DNA of 64,000 nucleotides from Lachnospiraceae bacterium (lineage in GTDB: Bacteria > Bacillota > Clostridia > Lachnospirales > Lachnospiraceae). This document shows positions 44,005-53,904 of this stretch, piece after piece. The stretch's first letter is position 1, and each line of letters starts with the position of its first letter. A program made the position numbers and the translations under genes. The stretch lies in assembly GCA_015058015.1 (NCBI GenBank), contig SVDM01000011.1, positions 1-64,000 of the forward strand, written 5' to 3'. Below the pieces are notes generated by a model, which did not search any database, was not told the origin of the DNA, and saw only the letters and a list, made by a program, of their open reading frames with translations.

Positions 44005-44047
44005 TGGGCTTGGTTTGAGGCGAGCTTTAGATAATAAGAATGAATAG

Positions 44048-44083
44048 ACTCCACGATAGTATCAAACTATTGTGGAGTTTTTT
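44048..44083 (+). terminator. Terminator in the PucR-gene leader (attenuator or small-RNA end)
   Basis: ACTCCACGATAGT (44048-44060) pairs over 13 bp (one G-U) with ACTATTGTGGAGT (44066-44078), followed by TTTTT. It is only 44 nt downstream of a strong -10 box and ends 30 nt before the PucR-type start codon. It can end a short RNA of about 70 nt, or act as an attenuator. It would also stop read-through from the ABC genes. Confidence 0.9.
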
Positions 44084-44112
44084 ATAACACCGGGATAGCC
44101 GGAGGATAGAGT

Positions 44113-45705
44113 ATGAGAAACGAAAAGAACGAGAACTTCGAACAATTGGGCTTTAAACTCAATATGCAGATTCTTATAGATGCATATGACGATCTGTATG
44201 AGAATGCGACTTTCATGAACAAGAACCTTGACAAGCCGCATCTTACGGGAGTCAGACTGTATTCGGAGAAACAGACATTGAAGGAACATAATGTCTATAT
44301 AGCAGATTATGAGGAGGTCAAGGATCTTGATATCCCCAGGAACATCTGCTTTGTTGTAATAGGTAGCAAGTTTTCCAAGAAGTATAAAGGGGATGCTTGC
44401 TGCATTGTGTTACCTGACGGCCTAGATAGGATAGATGTCATGACTCAGACCCAGGAGGTCTTTGACTTCAACAAGAATTGGGATATGAAGCTGCAGAATG
44501 CCCTGCATTACGATATGGGAATAGATGAGCTTTGTATCATTAGTTACGAGTACTTTAAGAATCCCTTGTTTGTACACGACAATCAGTTCTATATACTGTC
44601 TTGTCCCGTTATAAAAGGGGAGATGGGCAAGTGGGACTACGACGCCAGAACCGGCATGCAGGTAGTATCCATGGAGACCCTTAATGATTTCAAGATAGAT
44701 GAGGAGTATATACAGACCCTTTCCAAATCAAGAGCCAGCATATTCTCCGCCAACCAAAGAGGATATCGAATACTCTATGTTAACGTATGGTCCGACAGCG
44801 GAAGCTGGAGCGGCCGTGTATGTATGTGCGAAGTGGAATCCTCCATTAAGCCGGGACAGTTCGTGGCAGCAGAGTATTTTGGTGAGATATTAAAGATAGC
44901 TTTCCGCCGTCGTAATATTACATCCGGCGGACATGAGAGACCCTTTGAGAAGATACTTAAGGATATTATTACCCAGCAGGTACAAAGCCTTGATCTTATT
45001 GAAGAAAGGATCAGCTTTAATAAGTGGAACTTAAACGATTCCTACGTCTGCATGAAGATTGGATTAGAGAATCGTACGGTGGATTTGCTTGCGGCAGTTA
45101 GCACCTGCAATGCCATAGAGAACAGTATAGACGGCAGCTATGCCTTTGTCTTCGACAAGGATATTATAGTGCTTATTAACCTGACCATGGCCGGCATTAA
45201 TATGTCGGATTGCATGAACAGGATGGCCATTATTATACGAGAAGGCCTCTTTTTGGTGGGTATCAGTGACGAATACAACAACTTCGCCCTTACTCCCTAC
45301 TATTACAAGCAGGCCTGCATTGCCCACCACTACGGCAAGAAGAGCGACAGTATGCTCTGGTGCCACAACTTCGAGGACTACGCCCTTGATTATATGTTGG
45401 ACAATGCCTGCGGCGATCTTCCTTCACAGTACGTATGCTTAGGAGGACTCCAGGGACTTCGTGCTTATGACGAGAAGAACGAGACGGAGCTATATAAGAC
45501 ATTGAAGGTTTACCTGCGGAATGAGCGTAATGCGGTTCACACTGCCAAGGAGCTCTTCATTCACAGAAGTACCTTATTCTATCGCTTAGACCGAATTAAG
45601 GAACTGACCAACATTGACTTAGACGATCCCGCAACCAGATTATACATAAACATTTCTTACAGAATATTAGAACGGCTTGAGAAGAAGGCCGGAGAAGATA
45701 AATAG
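44113..45705 (+). CDS. PucR-family transcriptional regulator
   Basis: 530 residues. The C-terminus (about 470-525; VYLRNERNAVHTAKELFIHRSTLFYRLDRI) is the PucR helix-turn-helix typical of purine-catabolism and amino-acid regulators. A GGDEF-like CdaR region precedes it (about 290-440), and the N-terminal 250 residues resemble a ligand-binding domain without clear assignment. There is no membrane helix. It lies behind the promoter-terminator leader at 43976-44083 and is followed after 17 nt by ileS. Confidence 0.87.
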   Translation: MRNEKNENFEQLGFKLNMQILIDAYDDLYENATFMNKNLDKPHLTGVRLYSEKQTLKEHNVYIADYEEVKDLDIPRNICFVVIGSKFSKKYKGDACCIVLPDGLDRIDVMTQTQEVFDFNKNWDMKLQNALHYDMGIDELCIISYEYFKNPLFVHDNQFYILSCPVIKGEMGKWDYDARTGMQVVSMETLNDFKIDEEYIQTLSKSRASIFSANQRGYRILYVNVWSDSGSWSGRVCMCEVESSIKPGQFVAAEYFGEILKIAFRRRNITSGGHERPFEKILKDIITQQVQSLDLIEERISFNKWNLNDSYVCMKIGLENRTVDLLAAVSTCNAIENSIDGSYAFVFDKDIIVLINLTMAGINMSDCMNRMAIIIREGLFLVGISDEYNNFALTPYYYKQACIAHHYGKKSDSMLWCHNFEDYALDYMLDNACGDLPSQYVCLGGLQGLRAYDEKNETELYKTLKVYLRNERNAVHTAKELFIHRSTLFYRLDRIKELTNIDLDDPATRLYINISYRILERLEKKAGEDK

Positions 45706-45722
45706 GAGTTAGGAGGATACTC

Positions 45723-48700
45723 ATGTACGAGAAAGTATCAACAGATCTTAATTTTGTTGAGAGAGAGAAAGAAACCGAGAAATTCTGGAGAGACAATGAT
45801 ATCTTCAGAAAGAGTATGGAGAACAGAAAAGAGGGAGAGACATATACCTTCTATGATGGCCCGCCAACAGCCAACGGCAAGCCTCATATCGGACACGTAC
45901 TTACCCGTGTAATCAAGGATATGATCCCCAGATACCAGACCATGAAGGGCAAGATGGTACCCCGTAAAGCAGGATGGGATACCCACGGACTTCCGGTAGA
46001 GCTGGAAGTAGAGAAGCTTCTTGGTCTTGATGGAAAAGAGCAGATAGAAGAATACGGACTTGATCCTTTCATTACCAAATGTAAGGAAAGCGTATGGAAA
46101 TACAAAGGTATGTGGGAAGACTTCTCCGGAACCGTAGGATTCTGGGCAGATATGGACGACCCATACGTAACATACCATGATGACTTTATTGAGTCTGAGT
46201 GGTGGGCATTAAAAGAAATCTGGAACAAGAAGCTCTTATACAAAGGCTTTAAGATCGTTCCCTATTGCCCCAGATGCGGAACTCCTCTTTCAAGCCACGA
46301 GGTGGCACAGGGCTACAAGCTGGTTAAAGAGCGTTCAGCCATCGTACGTTTCAAAGTAGTAGGTGAGGATGCATACTTCCTTGCATGGACCACCACACCC
46401 TGGACATTACCCAGTAACGTTGCACTCTGCGCCAACCCTGACGAGAACTATTGCAAGGTTAAAGCAGCAGACGGCTATACATACTATATGGCAGAGGCCC
46501 TTCTTGATTCTGTACTTGGAAGCCTTGGCAACAAAGAAGAAGGCGTAGCAGCTTACGAAGTGCTTGAAACCATGAAAGGTAAGGACTTAGAGCGTAAGGA
46601 GTACGAACCTCTCTTCGAATGCACAGGCAAAGAAGTAGAGAAGATGGGAGCAAAGGCCCACTTCGTAACATGTGACGGATACGTTACCATGTCAGACGGT
46701 ACGGGACTTGTACATATCGCTCCGGCATTTGGTGAGGACGACTCCCGTGTAGGAAGAGAGTATGACCTTCCCTTCGTACAGTTTGTAAATCCCAAGGGAG
46801 AGATGACAGAGCAGACCCCCTATGCAGGAACCTTCGTTAAGAAGGCAGACCCCCAGATCTTAAAAGACTTAGACGCTGAGGGCAAGCTTTTCGCAGCACC
46901 TAACTTCGAGCATGATTATCCACACTGCTGGAGATGTGACACACCACTTATCTACTATGCTCGTAATACATGGTTTATAAAGATGACAGCGGTTAAGGAA
47001 GACCTTATCCGTAACAACAATACAGTAAACTGGATTCCGGAATCCATCGGCAAGGGCCGTTTCGGAGACTGGCTTGAGAATATCCAGGATTGGGGTATCT
47101 CCCGTAACAGATACTGGGGAACACCACTTAACGTATGGGAATGCGAGTGTGGCCATCAGGAGGCCATCGGAAGCCGCAAAGAGCTGGCTGAAAAGAGCGG
47201 CAATCCTGACAATGCGAACATAGAGCTTCACCGCCCATACATTGATGAAGTAACCATCAAATGCCCCCACTGCGGCAAAGATATGCACAGAGTACCGGAG
47301 GTAATCGACTGCTGGTTCGATTCAGGCGCAATGCCCTTCGCACAGCATCATTATCCCTTCGAGAACAAGGACCTCTTTGAGCAGCAGTTCCCGGCACAGT
47401 TTATCTCCGAGGCTGTTGACCAGACCAGAGGATGGTTCTACTCTCTTATGGCAGAGTCCACACTTCTCTTTAACAAGGCACCTTACGAGAATGTAATCGT
47501 ACTTGGCCATGTTCAGGATGAGAACGGACAGAAGATGAGTAAGTCAAAGGGTAACGCGGTAGATCCCTTTGATGCATTAGAGCAGTACGGAGCAGACGCA
47601 ATCCGTTGGTACTTCTACATCAACTCAGCACCATGGCTTCCCAACCGTTTCCACGGCAAGGCAGTTATGGAGGGACAGAGAAAGTTCATGGGAACCCTTT
47701 GGAACACCTACGCATTCTTTGTTCTCTATGCTAATATTGACGAGTTCGATGCAACCAAATATACACTTGAATATGACAAGCTTTCCGTTATGGATAAATG
47801 GCTTCTCTCCAAGATGAACACCCTTATTAAGGATGTAGACGGCAATCTCGGATCCTACAAGATTCCTGAGGCTGCAAGAGCTCTCCAGGAGTTCGTAGAT
47901 GATATGAGTAACTGGTATGTAAGAAGAAGCCGTGAGAGATTCTGGGCAAAGGGAATGGAGCAGGATAAGATTAACGCTTACATGACACTTTACACCGCAC
48001 TTGTTACGGTATGTAAGCTGGCAGCCCCCATGATTCCTTTCATGACAGAAGATATCTATCGTAATCTCGTAGTGGGAATAGATAAGAGCGCACCTGAAAG
48101 TATCCATCTCTGCGACTACCCGGTAGCCGACGAGTCCAAGATTGACAAGGAACTTGAGAAGAACATGGATGCAGTGCTCAAGGTAGTAGTTATGGGACGT
48201 GCCTGCAGAAACAGTGCCAACATCAAGAACAGACAGCCCATCGGCGATATGTTCATCAAGGCACCCTTCGAGCTTCCCGACTTCTATAAGGAGATTATCG
48301 AAGAAGAGCTTAACATTAAGCGCGTAACCTTCAAGGATGACGTAAGAGAGTACACATCCTACAACTTCAAGCCCCAGCTTAAGACAGTAGGACCCAAATA
48401 CGGCAAGCTTCTTGGAGGCATCAAGGCATATCTTGAGTCAGTAGACGGCAATGCAGCTATGGATGAGCTGAATGCCAAGGGAGTACTTCACTTCGAGGTT
48501 AATGGCGAAGGCGTAGACCTTGAGAAAGAAGACCTTCTTATCGACATGGTACAGGCAGAAGGTTTTGCAACAGAAGGTGACAACGAAGTAACAGTAGTAC
48601 TTGATACCAAGCTTACACCTGAGCTTATTGAGGAAGGCTTCGTACGAGAGCTTATCAGTAAGATTCAGACCATGCGTAAGGAAGCAGGCTTCGAGGTAAT

Positions 48701-48878
48701 GGATAAGATTACCGTATATGAGCAGGGTAATGAGAACATTACCAAGATTTGCAAGGACAATGAAGCAACCATCCTTTCCGAAGTAATGGCCACCAAACTT
48801 GTATCCGGAGAGACCAAAGGATATGTAAAAGAGTGGAACATTAACGGAGAGACCGTTACACTTGGTGTAGAAAGATAA
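45723..48878 (+). CDS. ileS: Isoleucyl-tRNA synthetase, eukaryote-like (IleRS2) type
   Basis: 1051 residues. The catalytic core has GPPTANGKPHIGHV (HIGH motif, about residue 55) and KMSKSKGNAVDPFD. The CP1 editing domain has the WTTTPWTLPSNVAL region. A long C-terminal tRNA-binding part follows. Length and the N-terminus EKFWRDNDIFRKSMENR fit the IleRS2 form, which is generally insensitive to mupirocin. There is no T-box leader; the start lies 17 nt after the PucR-type gene (AGGAGG before the ATG), so it is probably cotranscribed with that regulator. Confidence 0.95.
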   Translation: MYEKVSTDLNFVEREKETEKFWRDNDIFRKSMENRKEGETYTFYDGPPTANGKPHIGHVLTRVIKDMIPRYQTMKGKMVPRKAGWDTHGLPVELEVEKLLGLDGKEQIEEYGLDPFITKCKESVWKYKGMWEDFSGTVGFWADMDDPYVTYHDDFIESEWWALKEIWNKKLLYKGFKIVPYCPRCGTPLSSHEVAQGYKLVKERSAIVRFKVVGEDAYFLAWTTTPWTLPSNVALCANPDENYCKVKAADGYTYYMAEALLDSVLGSLGNKEEGVAAYEVLETMKGKDLERKEYEPLFECTGKEVEKMGAKAHFVTCDGYVTMSDGTGLVHIAPAFGEDDSRVGREYDLPFVQFVNPKGEMTEQTPYAGTFVKKADPQILKDLDAEGKLFAAPNFEHDYPHCWRCDTPLIYYARNTWFIKMTAVKEDLIRNNNTVNWIPESIGKGRFGDWLENIQDWGISRNRYWGTPLNVWECECGHQEAIGSRKELAEKSGNPDNANIELHRPYIDEVTIKCPHCGKDMHRVPEVIDCWFDSGAMPFAQHHYPFENKDLFEQQFPAQFISEAVDQTRGWFYSLMAESTLLFNKAPYENVIVLGHVQDENGQKMSKSKGNAVDPFDALEQYGADAIRWYFYINSAPWLPNRFHGKAVMEGQRKFMGTLWNTYAFFVLYANIDEFDATKYTLEYDKLSVMDKWLLSKMNTLIKDVDGNLGSYKIPEAARALQEFVDDMSNWYVRRSRERFWAKGMEQDKINAYMTLYTALVTVCKLAAPMIPFMTEDIYRNLVVGIDKSAPESIHLCDYPVADESKIDKELEKNMDAVLKVVVMGRACRNSANIKNRQPIGDMFIKAPFELPDFYKEIIEEELNIKRVTFKDDVREYTSYNFKPQLKTVGPKYGKLLGGIKAYLESVDGNAAMDELNAKGVLHFEVNGEGVDLEKEDLLIDMVQAEGFATEGDNEVTVVLDTKLTPELIEEGFVRELISKIQTMRKEAGFEVMDKITVYEQGNENITKICKDNEATILSEVMATKLVSGETKGYVKEWNINGETVTLGVER

Positions 48879-48891
48879 AAAAGTATAAAAC

Positions 48892-48930
48892 AAGCGGTAT
48901 GGCTTACGAAACCATACCGCTTATTCTTTA
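48892..48930 (+). terminator. Intrinsic terminator of ileS
   Basis: AAGCGGTATGG (48892-48902) pairs perfectly with CCATACCGCTT (48912-48922), then ATTCTTTATTT. Confidence 0.92.
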
Positions 48931-48979
48931 TTTAATAAATACCTTCTGATTGTTTCAAATTCAATGCCCTAAAGAGGTC

Positions 48980-49180
48980 CTCGCCAGTCTGATTAACGAA
49001 GATATCAACAGTAGAATCAGCAAAACTTCGGAGGTGAGTAATCTAAGTTACTCTATTTTTTAAAAGCTTGGGCGAGCAAATAAAAACAAATTCTACTGTA
49101 CAAAATGATTAACTCGTCAATCAGACAGCGATGGTATGCTGGCAGAAATTACTTGAATACAAGTTGGGCTTAATTCTGCC
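48980..49180. other. Highly structured non-coding region between ileS and dnaE
   Basis: The gap 48931-49425 holds no gene. GTCTGATTAACGA (48987-48999) pairs 12/13 with TCGTCAATCAGAC (49114-49126). Inside, CAGTAGAAT (49009-49017) pairs perfectly with ATTCTACTG (49090-49098). The enclosed loop has GAGTAA-TCTAAG-TTACTC then TATTTTTT (49036-49061), a terminator-like hairpin. CTCGCC (48980-48985) and GGCGAG (49071-49076) could form a crossing pair. A further hairpin (ACTTG/CAAGT within GGCAGAA.../TTCTGCC) lies at 49141-49180. More stems follow near 49280-49320. It may be a regulatory RNA or a decayed mobile element; no family is recognised. Confidence 0.5.
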
Positions 49181-49425
49181 AATTTGAAAAGATTCACAAC
49201 TCCAATTAACACTTTACACTGTCATAGGGAAAAAAACAACGTGACAAATGTAGAGAAAAAATGCAAATTCTTAGTACGTTTTGTAGGAGCGTACTAAAGT
49301 ACCATAAGCAAATACTTATGTCCTTTAATTATAGGTAAAAGCGTGAAAATAGGACGACCAATGCTTTTTATTAAGGGCAAAATATGGTAATATTAAACGT
49401 ATCATTATACTGTTTGGAGGATAGG

Positions 49426-52400
49426 ATGAGTTTTACACACTTGCATGTACATACCGAGTACAGCTTGTTGGATGGATCCAATAAAATAAAAGAATATGTA
49501 GCCAGAGTTAAGGAACTTGGCATGAATTCAGCCGCCATAACAGACCATGGAGTTATGTACGGCGTAATAGATTTCTATAAGGCAGCCAAAGAAGCGGGGA
49601 TTAACCCCATTATAGGTTGCGAAGTATATGTAGCCCCGGGTTCAAGATTCGATCGTGAGACGGTAAAAGGTGACGACCGCTACTACCACCTGGTGCTATT
49701 AGCGGAGAACAATGAAGGCTATGCCAACTTAAGTAAAATAGTATCTGCGGGATTTACCGATGGATTCTACTATAAACCGAGAGTCGATAAGGAGATACTT
49801 CGCCGGTACCATGAGGGAATCATAGCATTAAGTGCCTGCCTTGCGGGGGAAGTATCTTCCAACCTCTTAAAAGGTCTGCCGGAAAAGGCGATGGAAGCGG
49901 CCTTAGAGTACAGAGACATCTTCGGGGAGAACAATTACTTCTTAGAGCTCCAGGACCACGGAATGGAGGATCAGCAAAGGGTTAATCCCGGAATCATAAA
50001 TATCAGCCAAAAGACAGGTATCCCCTTGGTGTGCACCAATGACGTGCATTATACCAGAGAAGAGGATGCCACAGCCCATGACGTGTTGCTGTGTATTCAG
50101 ACCGGCAAGAAGGTGGCAGATGAAGACCGTATGAGATATGAGGGCGGCCAGTACTTCGTGAAATCCGAAGAAGAGATGGCGGCCATCTTTCCCTATGCCC
50201 CGGAAGCCTTAGAGAATACGCAGAAAATTGCCGACCGATGTCACGTAGAGATAGAATTCGGCGTAACCAAACTGCCGGAATATGATGTGCCGGACGGCCT
50301 GACCGCGGAAGAATACCTGAATAAGCTCTGCTTTGAGGGACTAAGCAGGAGATATCCCGGACGGGAAGAAGAATTAAGACCCAGGTTGGAGTATGAGCTA
50401 AGCACCATAAAGAACATGGGCTATATCGACTATTTCCTCATAGTGTGGGATTTTATAAACTACGCCAAGACCCACGGAATACCTGTAGGTCCGGGACGTG
50501 GCTCCGCTGCAGGAAGTATAGTGGCCTACGTGCTTGGAATAACGGATATTGAGCCCTTAAGGTTCAACCTCCTCTTTGAGAGATTCCTCAATCCCGAGCG
50601 TGTATCCATGCCCGATATCGATATTGACTTCTGCTACGAGAGAAGGCAGGATGTCATCGATTATGTAGTGGAGAAGTACGGCAAAGACAGAGTGGTACAG
50701 ATAGTAACCTTCGGTACCATGGCCGCAAGAGGAGTAATCCGTGACGTAGGAAGGGTTCTAGACATCCCCTATGCCTACGTGGACAAGATAGCAAAGATGG
50801 TTCCCCAGGAACTTAACATAACCATAGAAAAGGCCTTAGAAAAGAACGCCGATTTCAGAAAGCTGTATGAGTCAGACGGCGAGGTACACAGCTTAATTGA
50901 CATGTGTATGAAGTTAGAAGGCCTTCCAAGACACACCTCCATGCATGCTGCAGGAGTAGTAATCAGTAAGCTTCCGGTAGTGGAATATGTACCCTTATCC
51001 AAGGGCAGTGACGGAAGCATCACCACCCAGTACACCATGACCACCTTAGAGGAATTAGGCCTTCTTAAGATGGACTTTTTGGGCCTTCGAACCCTTACGG
51101 TAATTAAGGACGCGGTGGATAACGTAGCCAAATCCCAAGGTATCAATATAGACCTAGGCGCTCTTACCTATGACGATCCCAAGGTGTTTGAATACATTGG
51201 AAGTGGCAAAACCGAGGGAATATTCCAGCTAGAAAGTGCGGGAATGAGAAGTTTTATGAAGGAACTCGCCCCCAAGAGTCTAGAGGATGTAATAGCGGGA
51301 ATTGCCCTTTACAGACCGGGTCCTATGGACTTTATCCCGGCTTACATAAGGGGTAAGAACAACCAGGCAGCGGTACACTACGATTGTCCCGAATTAGAGC
51401 CCATACTTGCCCCCACCTACGGCTGTATCGTATATCAGGAGCAGGTTATGCAAATCGTTCGTGACTTGGCAGGCTATACCATGGGCCGAAGCGACCTTGT
51501 TCGCCGTGCCATGGCCAAGAAAAAGCACAAAGTCATGGAAGAAGAGAGAAAGAACTTCGTCTTCGGTAATGCGGAAGAGGGGGTAGCAGGTTGCGTGGCA
51601 AAGGGCATTTCCGAGGGAGTAGCCAACAAAATCTACGACGAGATGATTACCTTTGCGAACTATGCCTTCAACAAATCCCATGCGGCAGCCTATGCAGTAG
51701 TTGCATACCAGACCGCATATTTAAAATACTACTATCCCGTAGAATACATGGCAGCCCTTATGACCTCTGTCATCGACAACGGAACCAAGGTAACGGGCTA
51801 TATTCAGGCAGCCAAGCAGATGGGAATCACCATCCTGCCTCCGGATATCAACAAGGGAGAAAGCGCCTTCTCCGTAAGTGACGGCAAGATAGTCTTCGCC
51901 CTTGCAGCCATAAAGAGCATAGGTCGTGGCATCATAGACAAGATAGTAGAAGAAAGACGGTGTAACGGTGAGTTTGTCAACTTAGAGGATTTCATTCGCC
52001 GAATGTCAAATTACGATATCAACAAACGTATCTTAGAGAACATGATAAAAGCCGGGGCATTTGACGACTTCGAAGGAACCAGAAAAGAGATGATGTTAGT
52101 CTACGGCAAGATTCTTGACGGCATCACCAAGGACAAGAAGAATATTATGACCGGCCAGATGTCACTCTTCGATCTGGTAGACGAAGACAGCAAGAAGGCT
52201 CTAGAGATACAGATGCCAAAGCTTGGAGAGTTTGATAAAGAGACCCTTTTAGGCTTCGAAAAAGAAGTGGTGGGAATCTATGTAAGCGGCCACCCCTTAG
52301 ATGATTATGCAGAAAAGATAAACAAGATAACCACGGCGAAAAGCGCGGATTTCGTCTTAAGCGAGGAGACGGGAGAGACCCCTGTAAGAGACGGTGAAAG

Positions 52401-52887
52401 GGTGGTTGTAGGCGGTATCATTACAGAGATAACAACCAAGTTTACCAAGAATAATCAGAAGATGGCCTTTATCACAATAGAAGACCTCTACGGAACCGTG
52501 GAAGTAATAGTCTTTCCAAGAGATTACGAGAAGAATGTAGCCCTTATTATGGAGGATGCCAAGGTATTCGTGGCCGGAAGAGCATCCGTAGAAGAGGATA
52601 AGGACGGCAAGATAATCTGCGAGAAGATAACGGCATTTGAGGATACAAAGAAAAAAATGTGGATAAAATTCACGGCAATGAGTGAATATGAGGATAAATC
52701 CACACAATTATATGATATACTAAAGAAAACATCCGGAAAGGATGCGGTGGCCATATACATAGAAGAGGGTAAGAAGATAAAGAATCTTCCCGCCTCACAG
52801 GGGGTTAGCGCCACCACAGAACTGATTTCAACACTAAAAGAAGCCTTTGGCGAAGAGAATATTCAAGTCACGGAAGCCGGCCTCTAG
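49426..52887 (+). CDS. dnaE: DNA polymerase III subunit alpha
   Basis: A 1153-residue replicative polymerase. The N-terminal PHP domain starts FTHLHVHTEYSLLDG. The palm carries the catalytic acidic motif PDIDIDFCYERR (about residues 400-411), and GPGRGSAAGS precedes it. Fingers and the beta-binding region follow, with a C-terminal OB domain (VVVGGIITEITTKFTKNNQK ... VEVIVFPRDYE). Length is normal for DnaE1. ATG 49426 follows GGAGG; the frame start at 49384 has no such site. pfkA follows directly, an arrangement common in Firmicutes. Confidence 0.96.
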   Translation: MSFTHLHVHTEYSLLDGSNKIKEYVARVKELGMNSAAITDHGVMYGVIDFYKAAKEAGINPIIGCEVYVAPGSRFDRETVKGDDRYYHLVLLAENNEGYANLSKIVSAGFTDGFYYKPRVDKEILRRYHEGIIALSACLAGEVSSNLLKGLPEKAMEAALEYRDIFGENNYFLELQDHGMEDQQRVNPGIINISQKTGIPLVCTNDVHYTREEDATAHDVLLCIQTGKKVADEDRMRYEGGQYFVKSEEEMAAIFPYAPEALENTQKIADRCHVEIEFGVTKLPEYDVPDGLTAEEYLNKLCFEGLSRRYPGREEELRPRLEYELSTIKNMGYIDYFLIVWDFINYAKTHGIPVGPGRGSAAGSIVAYVLGITDIEPLRFNLLFERFLNPERVSMPDIDIDFCYERRQDVIDYVVEKYGKDRVVQIVTFGTMAARGVIRDVGRVLDIPYAYVDKIAKMVPQELNITIEKALEKNADFRKLYESDGEVHSLIDMCMKLEGLPRHTSMHAAGVVISKLPVVEYVPLSKGSDGSITTQYTMTTLEELGLLKMDFLGLRTLTVIKDAVDNVAKSQGINIDLGALTYDDPKVFEYIGSGKTEGIFQLESAGMRSFMKELAPKSLEDVIAGIALYRPGPMDFIPAYIRGKNNQAAVHYDCPELEPILAPTYGCIVYQEQVMQIVRDLAGYTMGRSDLVRRAMAKKKHKVMEEERKNFVFGNAEEGVAGCVAKGISEGVANKIYDEMITFANYAFNKSHAAAYAVVAYQTAYLKYYYPVEYMAALMTSVIDNGTKVTGYIQAAKQMGITILPPDINKGESAFSVSDGKIVFALAAIKSIGRGIIDKIVEERRCNGEFVNLEDFIRRMSNYDINKRILENMIKAGAFDDFEGTRKEMMLVYGKILDGITKDKKNIMTGQMSLFDLVDEDSKKALEIQMPKLGEFDKETLLGFEKEVVGIYVSGHPLDDYAEKINKITTAKSADFVLSEETGETPVRDGERVVVGGIITEITTKFTKNNQKMAFITIEDLYGTVEVIVFPRDYEKNVALIMEDAKVFVAGRASVEEDKDGKIICEKITAFEDTKKKMWIKFTAMSEYEDKSTQLYDILKKTSGKDAVAIYIEEGKKIKNLPASQGVSATTELISTLKEAFGEENIQVTEAGL

Positions 52888-52925
52888 ACCGGGAGCGGAC
52901 TTAAAAGTAAATGGGAGGTAGAACA

Positions 52926-53900
52926 ATGGCAGAGAAGAAAATAACAATCGGATTGCTAACAAGCGGTGGTGATGCGCCGGGCATGAATGCAGCCATTCGT
53001 GCCATTGTACGTGTGGGAATAGCAAGAGGCGCCAAGATGATAGGCATCAAGAGAGGCTATGCCGGACTTCTTGCGGAAGAGTTCATAGATATGGACGTAA
53101 CCACAGTATGCGAGACAATTCAAAAGGGAGGAACTATACTCCAGACCGCCAGATGTCCCGAATTCCTTACGGAAGAAGGAGAGAACCACGGCGCCAAGAT
53201 ATGTGAAAAGCACGGTCTTGATGCCCTTATAGTAATCGGCGGAGATGGATCTTTCCGCGGTGCTTTAAGCCTGGCAAAAAGGGGAGTTAATGTAATTGGA
53301 ATCCCCGGAACAATAGACCTTGATATTCCCTGCACCGATTACACCATAGGATTCGACACAGCAATTAACACAGCCATGTCTGCCATTGACAAGGTAAGAG
53401 ATACATCATCATCCCACGAGCGTTGCAGCATCATAGAGGTAATGGGACGTAATGCGGGATATATCGCATTGTACTGCGGAATCGCCAATGGAGCGGAGGA
53501 CATCCTTCTTCCGGAGTTCTACGACGGCAACGAGCAGGCAATCATCAACAACATTATAGCCAACAGAAAGAAAGGCAAATCCCACCACATTATCGTTAAT
53601 GCAGAGGGAATCGGTCATTCCAATGCTTTAGCCAAGACCATAGAAGCGGCAACGGGAATCGAGACGAGAGCCACAATTCTGGGATATTTGCAAAGAGGCG
53701 GAAGCCCCACATGTACCGATAGAGTTCATGCTTCAACCATGGGCGCTTTGGCGGTGGATGTAATAATGGAAGGAAAGAAGAACAAAGTAATAGCATATCA
53801 AAACGGACAGTACGTTGCCCTGGATATAGAAGAGGCCTTGAAGATGAAGAAGGACATCTCCAGATACCAGTTCGAGATAAGTCGGTTACTTTCACTATAA
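52926..53900 (+). CDS. pfkA: ATP-dependent 6-phosphofructokinase
   Basis: A 324-residue glycolytic enzyme that phosphorylates fructose 6-phosphate. GLLTSGGDAPGMNAA is at the N-terminus. GGDGSFRGA has Gly at the position that marks ATP use, where Asp would mark pyrophosphate. GIPGTIDLDIPCTDYTIG holds the catalytic Asp; the usual Asn between the two Asp residues is Leu here. EVMGRNAGYIAL binds substrate. ATG 52926 follows GGGAGG; it lies 38 nt after dnaE. It is probably cotranscribed with dnaE and the methyltransferase downstream. Confidence 0.95.
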   Translation: MAEKKITIGLLTSGGDAPGMNAAIRAIVRVGIARGAKMIGIKRGYAGLLAEEFIDMDVTTVCETIQKGGTILQTARCPEFLTEEGENHGAKICEKHGLDALIVIGGDGSFRGALSLAKRGVNVIGIPGTIDLDIPCTDYTIGFDTAINTAMSAIDKVRDTSSSHERCSIIEVMGRNAGYIALYCGIANGAEDILLPEFYDGNEQAIINNIIANRKKGKSHHIIVNAEGIGHSNALAKTIEAATGIETRATILGYLQRGGSPTCTDRVHASTMGALAVDVIMEGKKNKVIAYQNGQYVALDIEEALKMKKDISRYQFEISRLLSL

Positions 53901-53904
53901 AACT

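Noticed and set aside
45706-45722. T-box before ileS
   Set aside because: The gap is only 17 nt.
48931-49425. Insertion sequence or MITE
   Set aside because: Inverted repeats are nested within the region, no target-site duplication and no transposase remnant is visible; decay cannot be excluded.
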